From the NCBI GenBank assembly GCA_021804785.1, contig JAJZGY010000018.1, positions 1 to 41,946 on the forward strand: DNA of 41,946 bases, read 5' to 3'. Both the position numbers and the translations under genes were made by a program. Source of the stretch: Pseudomonadota bacterium. Its GTDB lineage: Bacteria; Pseudomonadota; Alphaproteobacteria; Micropepsales; Micropepsaceae. Positions 26,141 through 34,708 of this stretch are shown here, piece after piece; position 1 is the stretch's first letter, and each line of letters starts with the position of its first letter. The notes under the pieces are model-generated. The model worked only from the letters and a program-made list of their open reading frames with translations. It was not told where the DNA came from and made no database searches.

Positions 26141-26797
26141 TTAGTTCTTCAGCGTCTGATCTGCCATCGCGTCAAGTTTCCTGGTCAGGGCCGTCACGCC
26201 GCCACTTTGCAGGGTTGACGCGAAATCTGCCCGCCGCGTTGCCACTTCGCTGATATAGCCGTTGAGATAGATGTCCACGATACGCCAACCCCTCGGTGTT
26301 TTATGCATGCGGTAGACGAAGGGAATTGGCGCCTTGTCCGGCACATTCATTTGCGTCGATACGATATCGTCGCCATCGCGCTTCTCGACCTTTGGCCTAA
26401 CGACGAAACTTTCGCCGCCATAGTCGTTGAAGCTGCGCGCATAATCCGCGGTGGTGAGCTTGCGAAAGGCGTCCATCAGGGCGACGCGCTCATGAGGCGT
26501 CATTTTGCCCCAGTTTTGGCCCACGGTGAATTGAGTCATCACCTCGAAGTCGAAGACGTTGCTCACAGCAGGCTCAAGATGGGCAAAACGCCCTCTTATT
26601 CCAAGCTGTTTGGCATGCTTCATTGTGTAGAGAAGCGCATCATAGAACTCTCTTACGGGCAGGGTCGCGGCCCGGGCTTCCGCAGGGGAAACCTGGCTGG
26701 AAGCCGGCGCCGGACTTTGCGCCAGCGCTATGACAGGGCCCCCCAGGGACAGGCATATTGCTGTCGCCAGCAGGCGGGTTCGGTATTGAAATCTCAT
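26141..26797 (-). CDS. hpnM: HpnM, MlaC/Ttg2D-like periplasmic lipid-binding protein
   Basis: A 218-residue secreted protein. The signal peptide (MRFQYRTRLLATAICLSLGG..., cleavage near IALA-Q) is followed by an MlaC-fold domain: FYDALLYTMKHAKQLGIRGR, VFDFEVMTQFTVGQNWGKM, ALMDAFRKLTTADYARSF and VYRMHKTPRGWRIVDIYLNG. MlaC proteins ferry phospholipids across the periplasm. The hopanoid-locus variant is called HpnM and is expected to act with HpnN. Start supported by GGAG before the ATG. It is divergent from mlaA and convergent with hpnN. Confidence 0.88.
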   Translation of the reverse strand: MRFQYRTRLLATAICLSLGGPVIALAQSPAPASSQVSPAEARAATLPVREFYDALLYTMKHAKQLGIRGRFAHLEPAVSNVFDFEVMTQFTVGQNWGKMTPHERVALMDAFRKLTTADYARSFNDYGGESFVVRPKVEKRDGDDIVSTQMNVPDKAPIPFVYRMHKTPRGWRIVDIYLNGYISEVATRRADFASTLQSGGVTALTRKLDAMADQTLKN

Positions 26798-27094
26798 GTC
26801 GTCTCCGAAGCGTATGAATCTATATGGGCAGGACCCGAAAAATTTCTACAGGAGGGAACAACCCATAGGGGCTTCGGGCCACGGCTAGCAGTTGTAGAGG
26901 TTTCCTTGTTCCATCTGGGAAGGGCAAAAATGCGGCCAAGACAAGGGTAAAATCAGGTGACTCGGGTTATAGGCCTCTGGCCAGGCCCGGGCCAGATTTT
27001 GTTGCACTTGCGAATATCAAATGAAACCAGCATTTTACTCATATACACTATCCTTTGAATTGCTCATTTGCGGCGTGCCGCAGCGGAGGACGAC
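26798..27094. promoter_or_regulatory. Divergent promoter region hpnM / mlaA
   Basis: A 297-bp spacer between divergent starts with no gene seen. The mlaA-proximal part (27001-27060) is AT-rich, with CATATACACTATCC near 27040-27053 as a possible -10 area. No matching -35 at 16-18 nt could be named with confidence. Confidence 0.4.
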
Positions 27095-27859
27095 TTGACC
27101 ACCACACAGCATCGGGCCACGGCTCGCCCTCGCTCGCAGCATCGCCAAAAGCTCATTGGCGGTTTGGTCCTGGCTCTGGGCCTCATGGTCAGCGGCTGTG
27201 CCAGTAATTCACCCAACGCACCCTATGATCCGTACGAGAGCTTCAACCGCAAGGTCTTCAAGCTAAACCTTGAACTGGACCGCAATGTCGCCCGTCCTCT
27301 GGCTAAGGGCTATGTCGCGGTGGTTCCCAAACCGGCACGGGAGGGCGTGCATAACTTCCTGGGCAATCTCGATCAGCCAGTGATCTTCATTAATAAGGTC
27401 CTTCAGGGTGAACCGGATGACGCGGGCGATACTCTGGCGCGCTTCTTTGTCGATTCGACCGCAGGGATCGGTGGCCTGATCGATGTGGCGTCGCTGATGG
27501 GGATCCCTGATCATTCGACCGATTTTGGCATTACCCTCGGGCGCTGGGGCGTCAATCAGGGCCCCTTTCTGATGCTGCCCTTGATTGGCCCTACCACGCC
27601 GCGCGATCTGACCGGAAAGCTCGTCGATATTGGTCTGGACCCTTCGACCTATATTCAGTATCGCAGCAGCCTCTATTACGGCCTGGGTGCAGGCTTCCTT
27701 GGGATCCTGGATGCCAGAGCACAGCAGCTGGGGCAGGTCGAGAGCCTGGAACGGACCTCGCTCGACTTTTATGCGACCACCCGCAACCTCTATCTGCAGT
27801 ACCGTGCCGCAAAGGTGAACCGCGGCAAACCCAACGTCCAGAATCTCCCGAATTTCTGA
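27095..27859 (+). CDS. mlaA: MlaA (VacJ) outer-membrane lipoprotein
   Basis: A lipoprotein of the MlaA family, the outer-membrane part of the Mla lipid-asymmetry system. The lipobox LMVSGC puts the lipidated cysteine at residue 35, and the following Ala-Ser fits outer-membrane sorting. The core DPYESFNRKVFKLNLELD, FLGNLDQPVIFINKVLQG, GDTLARFFVDSTAGIGGLID and DFGITLGRWGVNQGPF is classic MlaA. There is no in-frame ATG. The TTG at 27095 has GGAGGA a few nt upstream and is preferred over the TTG at 27068. With HpnM and HpnN next door, it may accept or hand over hopanoids as well as phospholipids (inference). Confidence 0.92.
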   Translation: MTTTQHRATARPRSQHRQKLIGGLVLALGLMVSGCASNSPNAPYDPYESFNRKVFKLNLELDRNVARPLAKGYVAVVPKPAREGVHNFLGNLDQPVIFINKVLQGEPDDAGDTLARFFVDSTAGIGGLIDVASLMGIPDHSTDFGITLGRWGVNQGPFLMLPLIGPTTPRDLTGKLVDIGLDPSTYIQYRSSLYYGLGAGFLGILDARAQQLGQVESLERTSLDFYATTRNLYLQYRAAKVNRGKPNVQNLPNF

Positions 27860-27955
27860 CCCTGGGAGTTTCAATGGGGCCTGCCGCCTGACCATGCTGC
27901 CGGCGGCCAGGCCCGATTTTGCTCTGCAGCGTGCAGAAGCGGACTGCGGCTGTTT

Positions 27956-28873
27956 TTAGCTTTCCCGTTCAAGCAGAAATCTTGGCAGCGCCACCAGGCC
28001 TTGGGCAGCTGTGCCGTACGGGTGCAGGAGGCTGACGGCATGGTCTGCGAGTTCGGTCGCCTTGGTTCTTGCGGCGGCCACGCCCCACAGCGAGACGAGC
28101 GTCGCCTTGCCTGCGGCGGCGTCCTTTCTGACCGCTTTACCGGTTTTATCCGCGGTCGAAAGCACATCCAGAAGATCATCGGTGATCTGAAAGATCAGTC
28201 CGATGTCGCGAGCATATTCGCGCAGCCGCAACACCTCGGCCGCGTTCGCCTGACCGAGTATGGCACCGGCTATGCAACAAAATTCGAAAAGGGCACCTGT
28301 CTTCATCTGCTGCAGCAAGATGATCTCGTCGGCGCCGAAAGTCCGTTGTGCTGCCAGCATGTCGACCATCTGTCCCCCGATCATCCCGTCGCGTCCTCCA
28401 GCCTTAGCCAGCTCTTCGACCAGCCTGCAGCGCACACTTGAGTCCGGATGTGTGGCCTCTGCGGCCAGGATCTCGAAGGCGACGGTCAAAAGGGCATCAC
28501 CTGCGAGCACGGCGGTCGCCTCATCGAAGGCGCGATGGGTGGTGGGGCGGCCACGGCGCAGATCATCATCATCCATGCAGGGAAGATCGTCGTGAACCAG
28601 GGAGTAGGTATGCAGGCATTCGATGGCGGCACCAACCCGCAGGGCGCGGGCAGAGTCTACCGCGAACAGCTTGGCGCTCTGGCTGACGAGGAAGGGGCGC
28701 AGGCGCTTTCCGCCAGCGAAGAGAGCGTAGCGCATGGCGTCGTGAATGCGGCCATGCAGAGCCTGCGAGGCCGGCACCAGGCGTTCCATCTCACCTTCCA
28801 CCGCCTGAGATGCCGCCTTGAGGAGCTGCAAAATATCGATGGACGCACTTGCGCCCCCGTCTACACCCGTCAT
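27956..28873 (-). CDS. ispA: Farnesyl diphosphate synthase
   Basis: A 305-residue trans-prenyltransferase that condenses IPP with DMAPP and then GPP to give FPP, the precursor of squalene. The first aspartate-rich motif DDLPCMDDDD is at residues 95-104, preceded by HTYSLVH (Tyr90 five residues before it, as in FPP synthases such as E. coli IspA). The second, TDDLLD, is at 231-236, and GGKRLRP at 54-60 binds IPP. It points away from hpnH on the opposite strand. A partner xseB upstream, common elsewhere, is not seen here. Confidence 0.93.
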   Translation of the reverse strand: MTGVDGGASASIDILQLLKAASQAVEGEMERLVPASQALHGRIHDAMRYALFAGGKRLRPFLVSQSAKLFAVDSARALRVGAAIECLHTYSLVHDDLPCMDDDDLRRGRPTTHRAFDEATAVLAGDALLTVAFEILAAEATHPDSSVRCRLVEELAKAGGRDGMIGGQMVDMLAAQRTFGADEIILLQQMKTGALFEFCCIAGAILGQANAAEVLRLREYARDIGLIFQITDDLLDVLSTADKTGKAVRKDAAAGKATLVSLWGVAAARTKATELADHAVSLLHPYGTAAQGLVALPRFLLERES

Positions 28874-29005
28874 GATGCCTTCCTGATTGGCTGTCTGGCC
28901 TAAATGTTCCTGGACCGAGCAGGCTGTAAAACAAATCCGGCACCGCTGCTACGCCAAAACGGAAGTCCAGCTCTCCCCCATGCCGCGCAGACAGCGGGCC
29001 GAGGC

Positions 29006-29632
29006 TTGAGAGTCTTCCATGCCGGTGATTTCACCTCAGCCACAGGCATGCACGCCGGTGTGGTGGGCAGAGACGATGGCGCAGGCGGACCTGCGGATCA
29101 GCTCGGCAAGGCGCCTTGTTTCCGCCATGGCATTATCCACATTCATCATATGGTTGAGATGTTGACAGGCAGACCGACATGGCTGGTCCAGGCCTTATCC
29201 CGTGGGCGCAATCAAGCCCTTGATATTCCTCACAATACCAAAATGCGGGAGATGATCCACAGCAGCCAGTCTGGTGCCGGCAACGGCGCGAGCGTTGTGG
29301 AGCGACGGGCAACCGGCAGCGGGCGGCACGCGAGCTTTGCAAGATTGCCGACATTGTTCTAGTAGTCGGGTCCTATTACAGCTCCAACCGCCTGCGCGAG
29401 ATCAGCAATGGAAACGGCGTTCCGAGTAATCTCTTCGCCGAGTTAGGAGAACGCGACCCCGCTGGCTTGTTGGCAAGTAAACGGGGACCTGACTGTTGGC
29501 CCCTCGTGGCGGAGGAGCTGGGTGTGGAGGTTCCGGGTACAGCTTGAGCTTTATCCGGAGCTGGAAGTGAGCCAGATGGACGGCAAGCGCGAACACATCG
29601 CCTTTTGTCGTCCAGCCGGGCTCAGAACATAA
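29006..29632 (+). pseudogene. ispH: Decayed ispH (lytB) remnant
   Basis: No intact frame spans this stretch, but pieces of 4-hydroxy-3-methylbut-2-enyl diphosphate reductase appear in order. An N-terminal LRVFHA...GMHAGVV equals the LRVFLA..GFCAGVV region, though the first iron-sulfur cysteine is lost. APCFRHGIIHIHHMVEML equals APVYVRHEIVHNRHVVE. In another frame CGATGNRQRAARELC then ADIVLVVGSYYSSNRLREI equals CYATxNRQ..ADxVLVVGSxNSSNSNRLRE. At the end, DGKREHIAFCRPAGLR equals the EENVVFxLPKELR tail. The DATCP region and its cysteine are missing, so an internal deletion, frameshifts and stops have all accumulated. Ends are approximate. The remnant lies on the hpnH strand and ends 30 bp before hpnH. 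The cell must have another ispH or another isoprenoid route. Confidence 0.85.
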
Positions 29633-29662
29633 CCGAGCGTTCGTTCGAAGCGGACGCGAAGC

Positions 29663-30823
29663 ATGGAGCGTTCAGTGCCGATCCCGTTTAAGCAGGCTGC
29701 CCGTATTGGGGCCTATGTCGCAAAGCAGCATGTAATGGGCCGCAAGCGCTATCCACTGGTGCTGATGCTGGAGCCTCTGTTTCGCTGCAATCTGGCCTGT
29801 GCAGGCTGCGGTAAGATCGATTACCCCGACGACATACTTAATCAACGCCTGTCGTACGACGAGTGCATGCAGGCGATTGACGAATGCGGAGCGCCAGCGG
29901 TGTCAATTGCAGGCGGAGAGCCGCTCTTGCATCGCGAGATGCCGCAAATCGTCAAAGGCTATATCGCGCGCAAGAAATTCGTCATCCTGTGCACCAATGC
30001 CCTGCTTCTGGCCAAGAAGATCGATCAGTATCAGCCGCACCCCAATTTTACCTGGTCGATACACCTCGATGGCGACAAGGCGATGCACGACAAGTCCGTG
30101 TGTCAGGATGGCACCTATGAGAAGGCGGTTGCAGCGATCAAGCTGGCCAAACAAAAGGGTTTCCGGGTGCAGATCAACTGCACGCTCTTCAACGACGCCG
30201 ACCCTGAGCGCACCGCGAATTTCTTCGATAACGTGATGGCGATGGGCGTGGACGGGATTACCGTTTCGCCTGGCTATGCCTATGAGCGCGCCCCAGATCA
30301 ACAGCACTTCCTCAATCGCGAACGCACGCGCAACCTCTTCCGTGACATCCTGCGTCGCGGTGACGGCGGCAAGAAGTGGGACTTTACCCAGTCGGATCTC
30401 TTCCTCGATTTCCTGGCTGGCAATCAGACCTATGAATGCTCGCCCTGGTCGATGCCGCTGCGCTGCGTGTTCGGTTGGCAGAAGCCCTGTTATCTGCTTG
30501 GCGAAGGCTATGTGAAGACCTTCAAAGAGCTGATGGAAGATACTGACTGGGACAAATACGGCGTCGGAAACTACGAGAAATGCGCCAACTGTATGGTTCA
30601 TTGCGGGTTTGAGGGCACTGCTGTGGCTGACTCTGTCAGGCATCCCTGGAAGCTGGTGGGGTTACACCGCAACGGCGTGCGTACAGATGGGCCAATGGCG
30701 CCAGATATCGATCTGTCGCACCAGCGCCCGGCCGAATATGTTTTCTCGCGCCATGTCGAACACAAGCTAACCGAGATAAGGGCAAGCAAACCCGACACCA
30801 AGAAGGCGCAGGCTGCGGAATAG
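29663..30823 (+). CDS. hpnH: HpnH, radical SAM adenosylhopane synthase
   Basis: A 386-residue radical SAM enzyme that joins the 5'-deoxyadenosyl group to diploptene, forming adenosylhopane, the first C35 hopanoid. The cluster motif CNLACAGC has Cys42, Cys46 and Cys49. GKIDYPDDILNQRLS, VSIAGGEPLLHREM and IHLDGDKAMHDKSV are family hallmarks, and later cysteines lie in ECSPWSMPLRCVFGWQKPC and CANCMVHCGFEG. A GTG at 29675 with GGAG 6 nt upstream would give MPIPFKQAARIGAYV, closer to usual HpnH N-termini, and may be the true start. Its 3' end overlaps hpnG on the other strand by 57 bp. Confidence 0.94.
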   Translation: MERSVPIPFKQAARIGAYVAKQHVMGRKRYPLVLMLEPLFRCNLACAGCGKIDYPDDILNQRLSYDECMQAIDECGAPAVSIAGGEPLLHREMPQIVKGYIARKKFVILCTNALLLAKKIDQYQPHPNFTWSIHLDGDKAMHDKSVCQDGTYEKAVAAIKLAKQKGFRVQINCTLFNDADPERTANFFDNVMAMGVDGITVSPGYAYERAPDQQHFLNRERTRNLFRDILRRGDGGKKWDFTQSDLFLDFLAGNQTYECSPWSMPLRCVFGWQKPCYLLGEGYVKTFKELMEDTDWDKYGVGNYEKCANCMVHCGFEGTAVADSVRHPWKLVGLHRNGVRTDGPMAPDIDLSHQRPAEYVFSRHVEHKLTEIRASKPDTKKAQAAE

Positions 30824-31435
30824 GCTGGAGAAGGCAGTTTGCGCCCGCCAGCCAGTGGCGACAAGCTCGCCGAGCTGTTTGGGCTCGCGCGTGAGCGCCA
30901 TGAGCACACGCGGCAATGACACCTTGCCCTCGCGCGTCATGGCCACATGCACAGCTGGTGGCAGGCGATGCTGGGCACCGTCTGCAATCACTCTGAGCGC
31001 ACAAAACGGTAGCCCATGGCGGGCTGCCAAATGAGCGGCAATATGAGATTCGAGGTCGACGGCGAGCGCTCCCGTCGCCGCTCGTAACTGCGCCTTCTGT
31101 GCCGGAAGCCCAACGATGCGATCGCTGCCTGTAAGCGGGCCTTCGACGACCGCGAGCCGGTCGCGCACCGCAGCACGCCATTGCTCGTCGCAGTCGAAGC
31201 GCACGCCTGAAGTCATGATCGTGGTGGCAAGAATCACGCTGCCTGGAGCAAGTGCAGGATCAAGCCCGCCGCATAGACCTGCAGACAGAATGGCGCGGCC
31301 GCCGCGTTTTATCGCGGCCTCAAGATCTGCAGCGAGAGCATGATTATCTCCGCCCCCGGACAGGACGATTGTACAGTCCGCGCCGAAGCATTTGGCTTCG
31401 CGCCGCATTCCGCTCACGGCAACAAGACCTGTCAT
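30767..31435 (-). CDS. hpnG: HpnG, adenosylhopane nucleosidase/phosphorylase
   Basis: A 222-residue protein of the nucleoside-phosphorylase fold, acting after HpnH to release adenine from adenosylhopane and give ribosylhopane. Seen are VAVSGMRREAKCF at the N-terminus, SAGLCGGLDPALAPGSVILA, ALAVDLESHIAAHLAARHGLPFCALRVIADGA (the MES-like catalytic segment, here LES) and the C-terminal family tail. Its ATG overlaps the shc stop by 4 bp, so it is the last gene of the hopanoid run. The last 57 bp are antisense to the hpnH 3' end. Confidence 0.9.
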   Translation of the reverse strand: MTGLVAVSGMRREAKCFGADCTIVLSGGGDNHALAADLEAAIKRGGRAILSAGLCGGLDPALAPGSVILATTIMTSGVRFDCDEQWRAAVRDRLAVVEGPLTGSDRIVGLPAQKAQLRAATGALAVDLESHIAAHLAARHGLPFCALRVIADGAQHRLPPAVHVAMTREGKVSLPRVLMALTREPKQLGELVATGWRAQTAFSSLFRSLRLLGVGFACPYLG

Positions 31436-33381
31436 AGACCGAACGCGACAGCACGGGTGTTGGAGGTACGCAAATTACGATAGCGGGCAAGCGCCCAAAG
31501 CGGGAAAAACTTCGGATAGCCGTGATAGCGCAGATAGAAGACACGGGGAAATCCGCCACCTGTGTAATGGTCCTGATCCCACAGGCCATCGGAGTTCTGG
31601 CTGGCTCGCAGATATTCGATGCCGCGTGCGACTGATGGATGATCCACCTGGCCGGCAGCCATCAGGCCGAGGAGCGCCCACGCCGTTTGGGAAGCGGTGG
31701 ATGGCGCTCGCTCATAACCCTGATAATCAAGCCTGTAGCTGTTGCAGTCTTCGCCCCAGCCGCCGTCTTCGTTCTGGATAGCGATGAGCCAGTCAGCCGC
31801 CTTCTTTAGCATCGGGTGCTCGGGCGCAATGCCGGCAGCGTTCAGGCCACATAAGGCTGACCAAGTGCCATAGATGTAATTCACACCCCAGCGCCCGAAC
31901 CAGCTGCCATCCTCGAGCTGGGTCCGCGCCAGATAATCGATCGCCTGCTTCATTCTGGAACTGTCTTTGGGCTCACCAAGCTGCGCCAGCATTCCAAGGC
32001 AGCGCCCGGTAACGTCCTCGGTCGGGGGGTCGAGCAGGGCGCCATGATCCGCAAAGGGAATATTGTTGAGGTAATGATAGGTGTTGTCGGCGTCGAAGGC
32101 GGCAAAGCCACCGTTGCGACTTTGCAGGCCAACAATCCATTCCGCGCCGCGAGCAATGGCCTCGGGTGCCTCCGGATCTGGCGCAATCGCATGCTGGGCG
32201 CGCTCGAGGGCCATGACCACGACGGCAGTATCATCAAGATCGACGTAATGGGGATTGTTATACTGAAATGCCCAGCCGCCCGGTCGTACATTGGGGCGCC
32301 ACTCGGCCCAGTCACCTTTCACCTCAAGGACCTGCAGGGGTTTGAGCCAGTCGAGGCCTCGGCGGACCGCGGCCAGAGCCGCATCTGCACTGGCCTCCAT
32401 GAGGGCATGGCAGGTGAGTGCGGTGTCCCAGACCGGGGAGACACAAGGCTGGCAATAGGCTTCGTCTTCCTTGATCACCAACAGATTTTCTACCGACTTG
32501 CGCGCGATTGCACGGTCGGGATGGACGGGTGGATAGCCTAGGCAGTCAAACATTATGACGCTGTTGGCCATTGCCGGATAGATGGCGCCAAGACCATCCT
32601 CGCCATTGAGGCGCTCGTGAACGAAGTTCCGGCACGCCTCGATGGCTCGTCGACGCAGCCTTTTTGGCCAGATCGGTTCGAGGCTTTTGAGGATAACGTC
32701 TAGTATGCCGAAAAACGCTGCCCAGTATGGATTTTGATGGACGGAACGCGATTGCGCCCTGCTGCCTTTGGGCAGAAATAGTTCCGGCACGTGCACACCG
32801 CGCGGATTTTTTGCCATGGGCTTTTCGGATTGCAGTACCAGGAGAGGTACGATGACGGTGCGTGCCCAATAGCTCATCTTGGACAGGTGAATCGGAAACC
32901 AGCGCGGCAGAAGGATCAGTTCGGCGGGGACGCTCGGTGTGTCCTGCCATGAACATTCGCCATAGAGCGCAAGCTGGATGCGGGTGAAGACATTGGCTTT
33001 GCGCGCGCCGCCTGCATCGAGGATGGCCTGGCGGGCGCGGCGCATATGTGGCGCGTCAGGATCATCACCGATCATCTTCAGAGCAAAGTAGGCCTTGATG
33101 GTGGCCGAGAGGTCGAAGACCCCGTCATGAAAGAGCGGCCAGCCGCCATGATGCGACGACTGAATGCGTCGCAGGTAATTGCCAATCTTGCGCTCAAGCT
33201 CAAGATTGGCATCCTCGCCGAGATAATGGACGAGCAGGATGTATTCGGCCGGAATGGTGGCATCGGCCTCGAGCTCATAAACCCAGTGCCCGTCCGGTCT
33301 TTGATCCTTGAGCAGCGCCGCGGTGGCCGCGCCGATCGCCTGCTCCAGCGCCTGCGGTTCCACGCTCATGATCCTGTCCAT
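31432..33381 (-). CDS. shc: Squalene-hopene cyclase
   Basis: A 649-residue triterpene cyclase (also called hpnF) that turns squalene into hopene/hopanol at the inner membrane. The catalytic DXDDTA motif is present as DLDDTA near residue 380. Several QW repeats are visible: NGGFAAFDADN, DGSWFGRWGVNYIYGTWSA, DGGWGEDC and DGLWDQDHYTGGGFPRVFYL. The C-terminus YLRYHGYPKFFPLWALARYR is typical. The ATG is preceded by GGAG. A 76-bp gap separates it from hpnE upstream, the largest break in an otherwise overlapping series except around the ferritin-like gene. Confidence 0.97.
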   Translation of the reverse strand: MDRIMSVEPQALEQAIGAATAALLKDQRPDGHWVYELEADATIPAEYILLVHYLGEDANLELERKIGNYLRRIQSSHHGGWPLFHDGVFDLSATIKAYFALKMIGDDPDAPHMRRARQAILDAGGARKANVFTRIQLALYGECSWQDTPSVPAELILLPRWFPIHLSKMSYWARTVIVPLLVLQSEKPMAKNPRGVHVPELFLPKGSRAQSRSVHQNPYWAAFFGILDVILKSLEPIWPKRLRRRAIEACRNFVHERLNGEDGLGAIYPAMANSVIMFDCLGYPPVHPDRAIARKSVENLLVIKEDEAYCQPCVSPVWDTALTCHALMEASADAALAAVRRGLDWLKPLQVLEVKGDWAEWRPNVRPGGWAFQYNNPHYVDLDDTAVVVMALERAQHAIAPDPEAPEAIARGAEWIVGLQSRNGGFAAFDADNTYHYLNNIPFADHGALLDPPTEDVTGRCLGMLAQLGEPKDSSRMKQAIDYLARTQLEDGSWFGRWGVNYIYGTWSALCGLNAAGIAPEHPMLKKAADWLIAIQNEDGGWGEDCNSYRLDYQGYERAPSTASQTAWALLGLMAAGQVDHPSVARGIEYLRASQNSDGLWDQDHYTGGGFPRVFYLRYHGYPKFFPLWALARYRNLRTSNTRAVAFGL

Positions 33382-33457
33382 CTGCCGTCTCCGAATTTTT
33401 GCGCGCGGCGGGCCGATGTTTTAGCGGAACGCGCGAGGGGTACCAACGCCTTTAGGT

Positions 33458-34708
33458 TTACGTAGCGCCCAAGCTAAGCTCCGCTGCGGTTTCGCCCGAA
33501 CGCAGCGCGCCTTCTATCGTCGCCGGTAGCCCGGTCTGGACCCAGTCCCCAGCGAGAACAAGGTTACGCCAGGGTGTGATTGGCCCGGGACGCCGGCTGT
33601 CCTCCTCAGGGGTGGCGGCGAAGGTCGCTCTGCGCTCCTTGACGATCTGCCAGCGCGGTAGAGGTCCGGTCAAGTTGTGCGCCGCGGCGACCTCTGCCCA
33701 CAGCTGGCGCGCCAGACTCTCACGATCCTCATCGAGCAATCGGTCGGCACCAGACACCGTGACCGAGAGGCGGTCGGAGAAGGCAAAAATCCATTCGGCG
33801 ACACCACCGATCACCCCGATGATGGGCTCGGCACCCGCTGGCGCGGGCTGCGCGAAGTGACCATTGACGATGGCCCGAAATCCCTTGGGTCCGTCGATCT
33901 GAGGAACCAGGTCGGTTGCCACCCAGGCGGGCACCGCTAGCACGAGCCCGTCATTTGGCCCCAGCGCGATGCTCTGACCCGCAAGTTCAAGGCCGACGAC
34001 GCGGGCATCAGCGAACAGGAGTTTTCGCACACGCTTGCCCAGAATCACATCGGCCGCGTGCTGCGCCAGAAAGCTGAGTGCCGGCGCCACGAAGGCATCG
34101 GCCAGATGGGGTGAGGCAATGCGCGGACAATACGCCCGCCCACCCTTGAACAGGGTTTGACGGATCACGGCCTGAGCCAGTCTTGCGGACGCCGTGCGCG
34201 GATCGGTGTTGAGGGCTGCGAGCAGGATCGGAGCCAGTAGCTTGTCCCACAACGGGCCATTACACGAGATCACGTTTTCGACTCGTGCATCGTCTTTGGC
34301 GCTGAAAAGCTTCAGGATCGCGAGATATTCGCCAAGCTGCGTGCCTGGTACGCGACGGTCCGGCGCCAGGATCCACCAAGCCAGCGGGCCGTCATTGGGA
34401 CGGATGATCCAGCGGGTGCCATTAGTGGCATCGAAGAAGGCAAAGCGCGCATGCTCTGGCCCCTTCAGCTGGGCGTGAGCGCCGATCTTCTGCACATAGC
34501 GGTTGACGGCAGGATTGCCGGAGAGAACGAGATGATTGCCATTGTCGATGACCTGGTCCAGCGCAGCGTCGAAGTAAGAACGACAGCGCCCGCCCGCCTG
34601 ATTGGTGCCTTCGATCAGCGTTACCCTGGCCCCACGCGCAACGAGGTTCACAGCGGCGCTGAGGCCGGCGAGCCCTGCGCCGATGATATAGATGCGTCCC
34701 GAGCTCAT
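33458..34708 (-). CDS. hpnE: HpnE, hydroxysqualene dehydroxylase
   Basis: A 416-residue FAD-dependent amine-oxidase-fold protein that reduces hydroxysqualene to squalene, the last of the HpnD-HpnC-HpnE steps. The N-terminal dinucleotide motif GAGLAGLSAA starts at residue 10, and IEGTNQAGGRCRS follows. The C-terminal NLVLAGDWVQTGLPATIEGALRSGETAA is the conserved FAD-binding closing motif of this family. The ATG overlaps the hpnD stop by 4 bp. Phytoene-desaturase-like relatives share the fold; context decides in favour of HpnE. Confidence 0.93.
   Translation of the reverse strand: MSSGRIYIIGAGLAGLSAAVNLVARGARVTLIEGTNQAGGRCRSYFDAALDQVIDNGNHLVLSGNPAVNRYVQKIGAHAQLKGPEHARFAFFDATNGTRWIIRPNDGPLAWWILAPDRRVPGTQLGEYLAILKLFSAKDDARVENVISCNGPLWDKLLAPILLAALNTDPRTASARLAQAVIRQTLFKGGRAYCPRIASPHLADAFVAPALSFLAQHAADVILGKRVRKLLFADARVVGLELAGQSIALGPNDGLVLAVPAWVATDLVPQIDGPKGFRAIVNGHFAQPAPAGAEPIIGVIGGVAEWIFAFSDRLSVTVSGADRLLDEDRESLARQLWAEVAAAHNLTGPLPRWQIVKERRATFAATPEEDSRRPGPITPWRNLVLAGDWVQTGLPATIEGALRSGETAAELSLGAT

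Noticed and set aside
28904-29362. 152-aa frame as a new intact gene upstream of hpnH
   Set aside because: Its middle aligns with the IspH VRHEIVHNR segment and the IspH signal continues in another frame beyond its stop, so it is part of the pseudogene.
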